This document shows positions 24,238 through 37,012 of a stretch of DNA of 64,000 nucleotides, in pieces. The position numbers were made by a program, and so were the translations under genes. Location: contig NC_052475.1 in NCBI RefSeq assembly GCF_009730915.1, forward strand, positions 30,441,016 to 30,505,015, given 5' to 3'. Below the pieces are notes generated by a model. It had not been told where the DNA came from. It did not search any database and was given only the letters and a program-made list of their open reading frames with translations. This DNA comes from Dioscorea cayenensis subsp. rotundata. Taxonomy: Eukaryota; Streptophyta; Magnoliopsida; Dioscoreales; Dioscoreaceae. Each line of letters opens with the position of its first letter. Position 1 is the first letter of the stretch.

Positions 24238-24782
24238 GCAATTCATCAAAGCTCCTGCTCTGTAGCTTTTTGCACGGTTTGTACATGGCTTTTGTAAAGC
24301 AGACCTGTGTGGTAAAACAAGCCCTTTAATGATAGGATGATCTTATGTTTTTATCCACTGAAGCTGTAATATTCCCTGTTACATCAACAGTCTGAGATAC
24401 CTTTGTGTCTATCTGTTCTACTGGTCCACTTCAATGATGTATTGCCTACATATGTACTAGATTTTGTGGATGTTCTCCAGCGTCTTTTATCTTTCTTGAT
24501 TCATGGAATCCTAGTCCATTTAAGTTAGAGGTTGCTTGCTGATTTTTAATGAGTTTTTAATCTCCTTTTTTGTTCCAAAAGCACATGGTAAGGAAAAAGC
24601 TAAAGTATTCATTTCTGTTTTATTATAAATAACTCATAATGTAAGATTGCTCAGCGTCCATTGACAATATAAGAATGGTTAGCCTTAACAAAGCACATAA
24701 AGCTACGTCAAAGTGATGCGAGAACAAAAAGCAATCTTGAAAGGATATCATCAAGCATGCCCATTCAGTGCATGAGTAAGTT
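24238..24782. other. Convergent 3' region of NRP and KAS III
   Basis: The two genes end toward each other, and this interval holds both 3' UTRs. No separate gene is seen. Confidence 0.6.
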
Positions 24783-27700
24783 TCACCCCCACCGGATGAT
24801 TGCCGAACCCCATGTTAGTCCAGCTCCAAAGCCAGCAGTCGCAATGGTATCACCGGCTTTCACTCTTCCACCCCTAACAGCCTCAGCCAATGCCAGTGGG
24901 ATCGATGCAGCACTAGTATTGCCGTAGTTGGCCAGATTAGCTATGACTCTATCTGATGGAATCTGCAGCCGTGTTGCCACCGCATCTATTATACGTTGAT
25001 TTGCCTGCAAAAACCATTCTCTCCACTCAAAATTAACACTCAAACAACAGGCAGTCTGAATTCAAAGTCACTTACCTGATGAAGTAACAACCAGTCTATA
25101 CTGGAACTAGCAATGCCAGCTTCTTCAAGTGCCGCTTCGATAGCCTGCGGCACACACCGAACAGCAAAGCGGAAAACTTCCTTCCCGTTCATTTGGATGC
25201 AAGAATAGGATGATTTCCTTGGAGGGAACAGTGGTGCACCATTCATGTTTGAGGTCAGCTCATTTTTATCATCTTTGGCTATGGCATTTAGATGCCTGAA
25301 ATATAACCATGATGTGATATGTGATCTCTTCAATCCAGAGTAATCATTGGAATATAAGTTTCAAGAGAAATTTCTCACCTTTGCCCATGGCCATCGCTAT
25401 GCAAGTTGAATCCAAGTAACCCATCTTCCTCACTGGCGCAGGCCTGCATAATGTTGCACTTGTGAAAAGGAATTTCCCAGCATTTGAGAACGCATGATAA
25501 AAATTAATTAATAACATAGGACTAGCATCACTGACTATGTCATTTATGCCAGCCTGAAACAATGGAGTATAAAGCATGGACGTCGTGTGCCTACTTTGGT
25601 TTTTTTTTTTTGTAATTTACAAAGCAAAGAATGAAACTGATCAAGGATAGAGTCATTCATCCTTTAAGAGCTTCCCAGGAAAGGAGTTTGAGCATCAAAA
25701 ATAATAAAAACCATGGTTTAGGTGGTGTGGTTTCAATCACGAATTCACCATAGTTTAATACCAAGAAACAACATAAGAGTAAATGAGCCAAATGAAAATG
25801 GAATGGAATGAAATGAAATGAATTTCCAAACAAAATCAGAAATCATTAAGCATAACAGCATCATGGAAAACTCTTGCCTGGACTAATACAGCACCGGCAG
25901 CATCACCAAAGAGAATACATGTACCTCTGTCAGTCCAATCCACATATTTGGATAATGCATCTGCACCAATGACTAGGATATTCTGATAGCCACCCCCTGC
26001 AGGTAAGTAAGAAGCTCTGATTATAACTGTGAAGAAAACAGTAAATAAACCTGGAAGATCACTAAGTAGGTTACCCTTAATGAAACGAGTTGCTGTAATT
26101 AGGCCCACAACAAAACCACTACATGCAGCAGTGATGTCAAAAGTCCATGCATTTTTGCACCCCAACTCCCTTTGAACCTGCTCAATTATAAGCCAAGACA
26201 AGAACTAATCAAATATAAGACATCTGAATACAAGACAAAGAAAACACCAAAGTCCATCGATCAGCAAAAGGCAAGCACCAAAGCCAGAATAGAGAAAGTA
26301 TTGTCTAATGATTGCAATAATTTCTGACATAGAAGAGGACTGGAGAAAATAAAATTGTCTCGTTAATCTTCTATGAATACAAATATCCCGCTCTCATGAC
26401 CAAAATATATATATTTTTTAATGATCTACAAGAACTTTACCTGTTGTGAGGAAATCCATTCAATGAATAATACAGTTTCATTCTCTAGTTTGATCAGTGA
26501 CCAAGGTTCTATACAACTCAAACATGGCATCAAGGGCAACATGCAAAGTGCTTCAGCACCATCCAAATGTTCATCAAAATTCATGTCTTATGCCAAGAAG
26601 CAAATGAAAATAAAAACTTCTGACAATTAGTGCTCTGACAGTCCTCCGATTGAGTTTGTGACCGCTTTATTCCCTTTTCAAGTTAAAATAACTTGACATG
26701 TATTACTCCTTGAAGTATTTGATCTTCATTCATACATCTTGTCTGGCAAGTGGAAAATCATGTCTTTATGGATTAGGAGGAAGAAGCATCATCACATATA
26801 AATATCAGCTTGCTACTTTCACCCATCCGTACAAAATAGGGGAACAATGCAGTACATGGATCTAGGTATATTTACTTGCATCAAAATTAGCAATATCATA
26901 CATGAAAAATGTAATATCGAGCATACCTGGCCACCACCTCCGAAAAGATCATCTGGAGTTGATGTGCACATTATGACGAGGTCAACATCGTCGGACTCAA
27001 CTTCAGCCATCTGAAGCGCTCCCTTCGCTGCTTCTACAGCCAGCCCAGTCAAAGTTTCATCCCCTATCAATGGCAACATTCTCACAAGTATGAGCACATA
27101 TATCTCACTATGAATACAGAGAACTTGATGTAGGGCTTCCATATTGTAAAATCTCATCAGAAGTAGAAGAAAAATGCTGTTTACTGAGTTCTATAGGGAG
27201 GCAAATGATTTTCCATGAACAATGACCAATGTTGATATCTAGGTTACAAACAGCAATTAGAGCGTAAGTATGAATTTTTGACAAAATGGTACCTGTAAGA
27301 ACTCGACGATTACGGATTCCTGTACGAACTGAAATCCATTCATCTGAAGTTTCCACAATTTGTGCTAGGTCATCATTAGAGATGAGAAGATTTGGTACAG
27401 CAGAACCACATCCAACAATCTTAGAACCCATGCCAACAAGCCTGAAGAGTTCCATATTGAATTTAAAAGCTCAGATGAGATTGATGAAATGTCATGTGTT
27501 CAAGTACCAAAAGCATTTTCCAGTGACATATAATCAGACTCATGCCATTAATCAATAAGACTAAATTATATCAATCAGTATTTAGCATGTACAATAACAA
27601 CAGGGTTGTAATAAAGAAAAAGATAGTAAACTTTGGTGAGATAAGCCTCTTTTACAATGAATCACATACGGTACTAGACATGCTTCAGCGAAATTAATGT

Positions 27701-28306
27701 TCAACAATGTATCACTCAGCATAAACAAAAATTATAAGAAGTTTCATGCATGCTGTGTGAGCCTTTGCATTCCTCATGTTCAAAACAGAAAATAGAAACC
27801 AAATTCCTAACAAATCCACAAAAAACCGTCTTTCCAGATGCAAATCAATCTCACCAACTTCAAACACTTGCTCAGTTCATCAATATTCTCCATTCTGTAA
27901 GAAAATCAAAACAACCAATCCTTGCATGCTTGAATCCGACATATGCAAAATAATTTTTAATCCATGAACCAACTCCACTGCATAAGACCTTGATTGCAAA
28001 GACAAACATTTACATAATCAACGAAGTTTTGAAATGATCAAATCACATTGAACCCACAAACATAACATCAAGATCAGACCTTATATAACAAAAAAGGATC
28101 AGAAAGCCATTCGTAATCCAAAAAAAAAGGATTAAAAAAAGGCAGTACCTTGGAATTCGAGGCTTAGAAATGGAGGCCCCTAAGGCCTGCTCCCCGGCGG
28201 CGCAGCATCGGAGGAGTAATCCTGATCGTGAAACACAAAAAGGAGCAAAATTTCTCGCAGTGAAGCATCTGGGAGGACGAAAAACAAGTCCAGAAGCGCT
28301 GGCCAT
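24783..28306 (-). CDS. KASIII: 3-Ketoacyl-ACP synthase III, plastid, 8 exons
   Basis: Minus-strand exons: 28306-28149, 27441-27293, 27063-26927, 26177-26075, 25996-25878, 25443-25379, 25295-25076, 25004-24783; phases close to give 390 residues. The first 40 or so residues are rich in Ser/Arg/Ala and poor in acids, as in a plastid transit peptide. The thiolase fold then follows, with catalytic Cys167 (DITAACSGF), His316 (LLLHQANQR) and Asn346 (NYGNTSAAS). [20 protein letters not shown] and [11 protein letters not shown] are family signatures. KAS III condenses acetyl-CoA with malonyl-ACP, the first step of plastid fatty acid synthesis. The intron after exon 5 starts GCAAGA instead of GT; the reading phase on both sides confirms a GC-AG intron. 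Upstream are two perfect 151-bp repeats. Intact and full length. Confidence 0.94.
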
Positions 28307-28608
28307 GGGAATTAACAGGAGACAATGCCACAAACGCTAAAAATGAGATCTTTAGCCTCAGGAGATGAAGCTCATGGCTGAAGAGAAACACAGAGGAAAA
28401 AGTCAGACAGAGGCAACGATGGATTTGAGAAATGTGTAATGGTTTTGGTTGGTAGGTGGGAATTAACAGGAGACAATGCCACAAACGCTAAAAATGAGAT
28501 CTTTAGCCTCAGGAGATGAAGCTCATGGCTGAAGAGAAACACAGAGGAAAAAGTCAGACAGAGGCAACGATGGATTTGAGAAATGTGTAATGGTTTTGGT
28601 TGGTAGGT
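28307..28608. repeat. Two perfect 151-bp tandem copies in the KAS III leader/promoter
   Basis: 28307-28457 and 28458-28608 are identical base for base. The unit begins directly next to the KAS III ATG. Each copy contains, on the minus strand, a tiny upstream frame ATG AGC TTC ATC TCC TGA (28375-28358 and 28526-28509), so a transcript starting above both copies would carry two uORFs. Identity of the copies means either a very recent duplication or an assembly artefact. Confidence 0.92.
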
Positions 28609-29309
28609 GTACATAGTCCACAGAAAGAGATCGATGATTCCGAAACGAAGCGCTGGAGTACATCCTCAAACTTCAATGCTAGCCTTAATTTTCATCAAAA
28701 CAAAACCTCTCTGCCTCTCTAAACATGAACAATTCCTTGCTAATTGCTATAAATATATACAATATTCTAGTGGTTGGCCTTCAGATTGAGCTTCATTTCT
28801 ACTTCCTCTTTCTAAAACTTTGTTCAAAATGTAATTTTTTTTATTTTCTTTTCTTTTATATTTAGATCTCAAAATGTAAATTTTCTCCCATTTAGAATTC
28901 ATTCCTGCCTTTTTATTTATTTATTTATTTATTTGGGCTTTGTTAAAGAAATGTGGACACGGTTCTTTTTTTAATTTTTTAATTTTTTAATTTTTAAATC
29001 TCTCAAAATATTTTGTCATTCTAAAATCTATCATTTATAAGTCTGAAATCCCAACCTGCAGTATAAGTTAGTAGTTTAAAATTTGGTTAAGGGCATTCAT
29101 TCAACCAGACACCAAGTTGGACTTTAAAAATATTAATTAAATTATTTTTTACTATCTTCGTTTACCAATATCCAACGGTTTTTTAATTCTTATTTTGCCA
29201 TTTTTTTTAAAAAAAAATTACTTTTAAAAATTGGCGATAAAAATATTTAAATAAAATTCTAATGAGCTACTAATGGGCTATCAAAGGCCCAATGGGCTGG
29301 CTTCCTTAT
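28609..29309. other. Spacer between KAS III leader and the Mutator-like element
   Basis: AT-rich, with a TTTA microsatellite near 28910-28935. It is the left part of the former KAS III/GatA intergenic region. No gene is seen. Confidence 0.5.
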
Positions 29310-29646
29310 AGGGTTATTTTTTTAGTAGGGTACCTTATTATGCCCGTGCTTCATTTTGAGCACTTTTTTTTAATTCGTATCAAAATGAGCATTTGAATTT
29401 AATTTGCTTTCACAGGGAGGGCATTGATGCTATTCCGGTGATTAAATGCTTACGTGTCCACCGGAGATCTCACGTGGACTCCAAATTTCCACATCACTTG
29501 CGCACGTGGAATGGCCACGTGGACAACTAATCCACCTCATCAAAAAACCGCCACGTCAGCCCAAGCCCCTTCTTCTCTCCTTCGATTTCTTCTCCTTCTT
29601 TGTGTTCGCAGAGAGAGAGCTCCCCTTGTTTGCCCTAACTATCCCA

Positions 29647-31480
29647 TAGCTACTGGCAACTGGAGATGGTTCCTAGAGCTACTGGCAATAGATTTGGAAA
29701 TTAATAACGGCCATGGATTTGCTTTTATGAGTGATAGACAAAAGGTTAGATTTCCTAACACTTTATGTAGTGACATATGCAATGTTTTGCAAATATGCCA
29801 ATGACTAACATATTGTTCTTTTTCTTCTGTTTTTTTGTTTTGTTTCTATTTGTTATGTATGTCTTCTGATTGCCAAATTAAATCCATTAATAGGGCTTAA
29901 TACCAGCCTTAGAAGATTTATTTCCCAACTCAGAGCATAGATACTGTGTCAGGCATATACATTGCAACTTTAGGAGTAATTACAAGGGTAAAGCTTTAAA
30001 AGACCAACTATGGAAATGTGCTAGGGCCAGCTACATCCCTGTCTTTAACAAAGAAATGGAAACCTTGAATGCCATGTCACCCGATGCATATGAGTTCTTG
30101 AGGAAAATACCCCCCATACATTGGAGTAGGGCACACTTTAAACCAATCTACAAGTGTGATATGCTTTTAAATAACCTCTGCGAGTGTTTTAATAGTTTGA
30201 TACTTTGTGCTAGAACCAAAGGGATTGTGACATTAAATGAAACCATTAGAACACAACTAATGTGCAGGATTCAGAGAAAGAGAGATTCAATGAAAAAATC
30301 AGGAAATATGTTCTGTCCCAAGATACTTAAAAAATTGGAAAAGGCAAAGAATATGACTTACTCTCATAATACAACTTGGTCAGGGGGAGACCAATACCAA
30401 ATTATATGCAATGATGGCCAATTTGTGGTGAACAAAAAGGAAAAAACATGCACTTGTAGAAGGTGGGAATTAACTGGAGTGCCATGTTCTCATGCCATTT
30501 CTGCAATTTATTACAACCATGAAAAGCCAGAGACTTACATAGAGGACTGTTATAAGGTGTCCACCTTCCTAGACATATACAGCCATATCCTGTACCCTAC
30601 ACAAGACAAAACCTGCTGGCCAAAGAGTCCTCAGTGCCCTATGATACCACCTGAAGTTGTTATGAAAAAAAGGGGGCAGAAGGTTAGGCTAAGAAGGAAA
30701 GATGCAACTGAGAAAATTGGCTTTTGCAATGGAAAGGTGAGCAAGACAGGGAAGAAAATCACTTGCAGCATATGTGGAGTTACAGGACATAACAAAAGGT
30801 TTCATGGACATCAGGTAATTGAATTATATTAAACATAGGTTCCTTCTTGTTTTTTTATTCAAATGCAACTTGCATTCCTCTCCAGGGAACTAATACTAAC
30901 AATGATGACAATGGAGGACAAACTGGGACTTCAACAACAACTCTGCCCCAGGATGAGGTGATTTAATCACATCCTATGAATGAATATTTGTACAGTAGGT
31001 CCAAATAATTATATTGTCCTTTGCAGGTAAATTGTCATGACCCTATGGATGGAATAGATCCACAAGTTCTAGAGGATCATTTGCAATTGGTAAGATTTTC
31101 GCTGGATCAATTTAATTTTACAAGTTGGATCTTAATTTGGTTTCTCATAACTTGTCAGGTTGATCACCTAATTGAATCTCAATTCAGTGAAAAAATTACA
31201 ACATTTGAAAATGTTCAAGTGGAACCTTTACAGGTACTAGATTGAAATTAGGCATTACAATATATTGCTTGCTGATCATTTTTCTTAAGTATTTATGTTC
31301 TTCAATAATATAGGGTATTATTACACAAGAGCATGATGCACACAATGCTGAAGAAAGGAGGCCAGAAAGGAAAAAACTTGAAACAATGAGACAAAGAAAG
31401 AAGGGCATAATTGAAGCTAACCCAAGATCTGGGTGGAACAGGACTCTTGCAGAACCATTGCAAAAGAAAAACACAGGTCA
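29647..31480 (+). pseudogene. Truncated MULE transposase (MURA-like), C-terminal part
   Basis: The first recognisable exon (to 29744) reads WRWFLELLAIDLEI and FMSDRQK, the middle of the MULE transposase domain. The next exon, 29894-30814, is open for 307 codons and continues GLIPALEDLFPNSEHRYCVR, then ILYPTQDKTCWP near its end. It has a SWIM zinc finger (CTCRRWELTGVPCSHAI, 30449-30495) and a terminal zinc knuckle (CSICGVTGHNKRFH, 30764-30805). Smaller exon-like pieces follow to about 31480. The N-terminal region with the first catalytic Asp is absent, so it should not be an active transposase. The long intact frame suggests the deletion is recent, or that the fragment is under some constraint. 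Confidence 0.82.
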
Positions 31481-32428
31481 AAAACATCCTCAGAATTCGG
31501 ATCTTGCAACCAAAAAGAGGAAACAATGGATTCCATAACTTATCAGGATTGCTTACAGTGATGAAGGGAATGTTTGAAAAAAAGATGCTGCTCTTGGATA
31601 TTTCTTGTTATGACAGCATGTAATTATATTCTAAGGATGTACTCAGAGCCTAATAGCAATTTTGTTGTGACATGGTGATATTATGTTTTTAAGGTTGTAT
31701 TCGAGCCACGTGCAATTTTTGTTATAACAAGCTAAATGAATGAATTATAAATGTTTGTTCCCATAATTGTGTCTCACACTTGATTTCCTTGTCTCCAAAA
31801 ACAAAATGTAATGTATAACCTGGGTTTGAATATATGTCTCAGATATGTCTGCACATATTATGTAAATGTCATATACCTGCATATAGCCAGGTACTTTGTC
31901 CAGTTTTGTCAATGCCAATGGTTAACCTTTGTCCAGACTTTCACAGTGATTCGCTTGAAGTTTAAGCCATTGATTATACTTTGTAATTATAAATGATTAC
32001 CCTCATAATGGTAGATAAACTTCGTGATAAATTTGTTAGCAGAACTTTCACAATTATGATATTTTCTGTGTCCAAATTTTATTTGTCCATTTACATGATA
32101 AGAAGAGGGAGATAAATCAAAGGCTCTCTTGGAGAAGAAGGGGGAGATCGCTTGGTCTAAATTATGAACAAGTGGCTCTAGATACATGGGCCTCTTCGGT
32201 CTCTTCGCGAGGGCTATGGAGGTGGTCTATTTCCCTGGTTTCTCACCGTCTACTTTCTCTGGGTACTCTGCTCTCCCTTAGCAAACAAGGAGGAGAAGAA
32301 GATGGACAATAGGAGATAGTTAGGGCAAACAAGGGGAGCTCTGCTCTCTCTCTGAACGCGAAGAAAGAGAAGTCAAAAGGGAGAAGAAGGTTGACGTGGC
32401 GGTTTTTTGATGAAGTGGATTAGTTGTC

Positions 32429-32479
32429 CACGTGGCCATTCCACGTGCGCAAGTGATGTGGAAATTTGGAGTCCACGTG
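32429..32479. promoter_or_regulatory. Three G-boxes in the MULE terminal repeat, upstream of GatA
   Basis: CACGTG occurs at 32429-32434, 32442-32447 and 32474-32479, with further ACGTGG and ACACGT words at about 32393 and 32492. They lie 220-270 bp before the GatA ATG. G-box/ABRE words bind bZIP and bHLH factors in plants; use in this promoter is inferred from position only. Confidence 0.5.
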
Positions 32480-32698
32480 AGATCTCCGGTGGACACGTAA
32501 GCATTTAATCACCGGAATAGCATCAGTGCCCTCCCTGTAAAAGCAAATTAAATTCAAATGCTCATTTTGATACAAATTAAAAAAAATTGCTCAAAATGAA
32601 GCAATGGCATAATAAGGTACCCTACTAAAAAAATAACCCCTTCCTTGTAACTATATATGGGCTTATCCAGGAGAAAAATTGGAGTCGCGGGAAACCCA

Positions 32699-33271
32699 AT
32701 GACTTCTCTTATCCAAAACCCTCGCCTCCTCCTCCGCCGTCCGGCACCGCCGCTACGCCGCCGCCTCCAAACCCTCGCCGCCGCTACCTCCACGAATGCA
32801 CCTGCCTCCGAGATTCTCTCCATTCGTGAGGCTCTCCTCTCTCGCAGCACCACCGCCTTGGACATCGCCTCTGGTTACCTCTCTCGTCTCCGCCGCTCGG
32901 AGCCTCACCTCCGGAGCTTCCTCCATGTATCTGAGAAGGTTCTTATGGATGCCGAGAACGTCGACCGAGCGGTGGAGAGAGGGGAGGACCTGGGTCCACT
33001 GATGGGAGTTTTGGTTGGTGTGAAGGATAATATATGCACGGTCGATATGCCGTCTACCGGTGGGTCGAGGATTTTGGAAGGGTATCGTCCGGCGTTTGAT
33101 GCGACGGCAGTGAAGAGGTTGAGGGAGAATGGGGCAATTATTGTCGGGAAGACCAATTTGGATGAGTTTGGCATGGGGGGCAGTACCGAGGGCTCTGGTT
33201 TTCAGGTTTTGATCGGAAATTTCTCGTCTTTTTTGGCATGTTATTGTTATTGGATAGACTTTGGCCCTTTG

Positions 33272-33319
<48 letters not shown>

Positions 33320-36300
33320 GCTTGGTTTAAAGATGTGAACTTATGTCTCCGTTTTCAGGTTTTGTTTAAATTTTGCTATTATGTTTAGTGTGATTTGGTT
33401 AATTTCTATTTTGCTGAGCTGATTCAGTTCATTTTAGACGTTTTCCTGTTTTTGTAAATATGGGATCAATGTGGCTGTGTTGAGTTTAAATTTGCTAGCA
33501 TGTTAAGTGGCAGGTTTTTAATTTGGTTTAAACTCTACTTTGCTGAGTAAAACTTTTGTTTTTCCTTATTGAGTTTTATCTACTATCGAGAATATGGCAA
33601 CATATTGGATATAAATGTTATTGTTATTGTGTTTACGTGCTTGTTTAAAATTTAAATTTGAAGCTTAAAATGCGGTGGAATTAAGAAAAGAGAACTTTTG
33701 AACCTAAATATGAGTGAATAAAAAGAGAGAACCAAATGCAAAATGAATAGAGGTTTGTGTGGTGAATTGAACAGCTGGATTTTCAGCTACTTGAGAAGAA
33801 ATTCTCATTGGTGGTATTGTTATCATAAGGTTTGAAATCTTTGCTCAACAGAGCATCATAATCATATCAGTTTGCCTAAGTTAGCCTTTTTCTCAATTGT
33901 TCTTTAGCCATATTGCACAATTTACAGTTTCAATAACTTTTTTTCATTCGTGTGCATTATTTTGCAGGTGACCACAAACCCTTGGGACGTGTCCCGGGTT
34001 CCTGGAGGATCATCAGGTGGCTCAGCTGCTGCTGTTTCTTCTAGGCAGTGTGTTGTATCTCTGGGAAGTGATACTGGTGGTAGTGTGAGACAGCCAGCAT
34101 CTTTCTGTGGTGTTGTTGGAATGAAACCAACATATGGTCGTGTCTCTCGTTATGGACTCATGGCATATGCCTCCTCATTGGATGTCATTGGATGCTTTGG
34201 TTCATCAGTTATTGACACTGCAATCCTGCTTAAGGCAATATCAGGCCATGACAGATTTGATTCCACTAGCAGTAAGCATGTTAGGGCTCTGCACTCCTTT
34301 TTCAACTAACTCTTCAAGAAAATTTTCTCCTTTATTAGAGCTTATATGAGACAAAGATTTTTTTTGTTATATATATTATACCATGGTTCATAAGATGGCC
34401 ACTTTGGACCTCTTGTATGGTATAAAAATTTCTTAGTTGTAAATATGTGAAGAACATGACAATTATGTATGTTGATTATTGAAAAAACTGATGTTTTTTC
34501 ATCCATATCGATATGATGAATAGAGCTTTTACATATCACTTTCTTTCAAAGAGCATTTTTTTATTTCATTCATTTTGCTTTGTCATTTGCTTTTCAGGAT
34601 GTTCCAGACTATGTAACTGATTTGGCATCACTGGATTGTCTGGAGTCTAAACCATTGACAGGACTGAGGGTAGGGGTGATTCAGGAAACCCTTGGAGAAG
34701 GTGTTGACAGGGGAGTGATATCTGCTGTTAATGCTGCTGCTTCACACTTGGAACGTCTAGGATCTGTAGTAACGGAGGTTTCCATCTTCAAGTGCCACTT
34801 GTTTAAAGATTGTCAGCATTAATCTTTTACTTGTCCCAGCTAAATTTGTGTTATTAAACATCTCAAGGTCTTTTGGGTTTCAGGTATCATTGCCTTCCTT
34901 TGATCTTGGTTTACCTGCCTACTATATCTTGGCATCATCAGAGGCATCTTCTAATTTATCACGCTATGATGGTGTGAGGTGGTAGCTCATCAATTGTATT
35001 TCCTTTTCCTTAAAGTTCGCATACCTGTACTTATGGTCATTTGTTTTTTATTTGATGTGCACATGAGTGGCAGACCTTAGATGATGAATATCCTAGCACT
35101 TTCTGCAGGTATGGAAGCCAGGTTGCAGCTGATGAATTGGGTTCTCTATATGGAGATTCCAGAGCTAAAGGGTTTGGTGGTGAGGTGTGGATCATATGCT
35201 TGTCTTTTTTTCTTTTTCTGAACTGGAAGTCCTGTGTGCATTGATGTTGTCGTAAATCTTCTCTTCAAATTTATTGGTGGTAATATCTTTTCAGGTGAAA
35301 ATGAGAATCTTAATGGGAACATATGCTTTGTCTGCTGGATACTATGATGCCTACTACAAACGTGCCCAGCAGGTTGGAAAGTCATATCATTCCATTTTCA
35401 ATTTTTTTATTTTGTTCTGGTTCAGATGTTTAATCTACCCTCCCATCTTCCAAATTGAAATGGAAAATTACTGTCAAAAGTAAAGTGGCGTTCGACTTAA
35501 TGAAAGGAGTCATGATTTTTATAGTCTTCCAGGTAAGGACATTGGTCCAGAAAAGCTTCAAGGATGCATTAGAGAAAAATGATATTCTCATTTCACCTGC
35601 TGCGCCATCAGTTGCTTATAAGATTGGTATGCCAGTTCGAACTTTAATAGTTAGCAGAGAAATCCTTCATTCTGTTTAATGTATTCATTTTTGGTGGGTT
35701 TTCAGGTGAAAAAACCAACGATCCCTTGGCTATGTATGCAGGCGACATTATGACGGTGCCAATCCTCTATCTCCCCCCTTGTTGATTTTAAATGTTAATT
35801 GTATTTGATTCATATAAAGTTACTTGTGTAAGCTCTAGTTAATTACTCATGAACATCATCAGTAAGGATGAGTGCATTTAAACTTCATTAGCAAATGCTG
35901 GACCATTTCAATTTTCTTTTCGTGCTCCAAGAAATACTAATACTCTCGTCACTATAGTAGTTGTGAGCATTTTTTTTTAAAATCAATGCTGCAAGTTTGA
36001 GATAATTGCCCGATTGAAACTCAGTTTAGAAATTGAGCTGCCTTAGGTGAGTGGTAACACTACATGTGTGCTCAACTATTATTGATAATTCCTGAGTTTC
36101 TGAATGCTAAGCTTATAATGAAGAAGGTAATTTGCCTTGAATATGAACAAAAACCGGTATACTCAAAAATTCCTTTCTTTTTTTTTTTTTTTGAGAAATG
36201 TGGATAAAACACTGAATTTATTGGATAATTAAAACCGCAAGAATATGGCTAAATACAAATGAAGAGGCAAGTGCCAAAAAGACACAGAGCAAGAGATTAA

Positions 36301-37012
36301 AAACATAAGGAAAGAAAAGGAAAATGTGCAAGTATGATAACAGAAAGTGAATTAGCTATACCTTACATTTGAATCAATGCTCAAGTCAATGTTTGAGAAC
36401 GCACAGCAAATCTCTACAAGATTTGATATGATGTAGTAGCTGCATTCATTAAATCCTGTGCGAAAATGATCATGCAGGTGAATGTCAACCTGGCCGGTTT
36501 ACCTGCATTGGTGGTGCCATGCGGATTTGTTGAAGGTGGAACCACCAGCTTGCCTGTTGGCCTTCAGATTATTGGCCCTGCTTTCACTGAGGTGAGTAGC
36601 TCTTTAGCAATCCTCTAAAATTGATGTAGTCCTTCACATTCATTGCTCAATTAAATCTAATTTTATATTGTAATTTCCCTTGAGTGCTAGTTCCTTTAGG
36701 ACATGGTTTAAACTTTTCCTCAATTCTCAGGATTTATATTGCCCTTTTTAATGCTTGCAAAAATTCAGCATTATGTATATTGAGTTTGATGAACAGATTT
36801 CTGAATTGGAAACCAAGTGCATGTCAAAATCATAACAGAAACTCAACTCTCTGTTTCTCAGAAGGATCTATAATCACAATCTTATTATAAATCTTTTTTT
36901 TTTTTTTTGTTTAAAGGAAAAACTGCTGCGAGTTGGGCATGTCTTTGAGCAGACATTACAGAACCATAGATTTGTGCCTCCAGTTCTATCTGAAGATGCT
37001 CCATTGATCTGA
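32699..37012 (+). CDS. GATA: Glutamyl-tRNA(Gln) amidotransferase subunit A, organellar, 10 exons
   Basis: Exons: 32699-33205, 33968-34279, 34598-34777, 34884-34978, 35109-35184, 35295-35372, 35533-35626, 35706-35755, 36478-36591, 36917-37012; phases close to give 533 residues. An in-frame ATG at 32657 would add 14 residues, but [20 protein letters not shown] looks like the natural start of an organelle-targeting peptide. The amidase triad is present: Lys109 (GVKDNI), cis-Ser184 ([11 protein letters not shown]) and Ser208 ([11 protein letters not shown]), with the usual 24-residue gap between the two serines. GatA hydrolyses glutamine and supplies ammonia for converting Glu-tRNA(Gln) to Gln-tRNA(Gln) in plastids and mitochondria, with GatB and GatC. 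A MULE ends 60 bp upstream, so leader and promoter lie partly in transposon DNA. Intron 1 holds a CT microsatellite (33277-33316). Confidence 0.94.
36170..36345 (-). mobile_element. Possible LINE 3' end in GatA intron 8
   Basis: A T run (36178-36192) followed by GAGAAATGTGGATAAAACAC, TGAATTTATT and a stretch naming a gene-poor A-rich sequence. On the minus strand it reads as a 3' UTR ending in poly-A, typical of truncated plant L1 insertions. No coding part is present, so the call is tentative. Confidence 0.35.

Larger units (their letters stand above)
29310..32639 (+). mobile_element. Mutator-like element (MULE) with about 330-bp terminal inverted repeats
   Basis: The left terminal repeat (29310 to about 29646) begins AGGGTTATTTTTTTAGTAGG. 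The right one (about 32312-32639) is its near-perfect reverse complement, ending CCTACTAAAAAAATAACCC. Flanking 9-bp sequences CTTCCTTAT (29301-29309) and CTTCCTTGT (32640-32648) match at 8 of 9 positions, as expected for the Mutator 9-bp target duplication. Inside is the C-terminal half of a MULE transposase, joined almost directly to the left terminal repeat, so the element is internally deleted and non-autonomous. Both terminal repeats contain several CACGTG G-box words. The right end lies 60 bp before the most likely GatA start codon. Confidence 0.9.
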
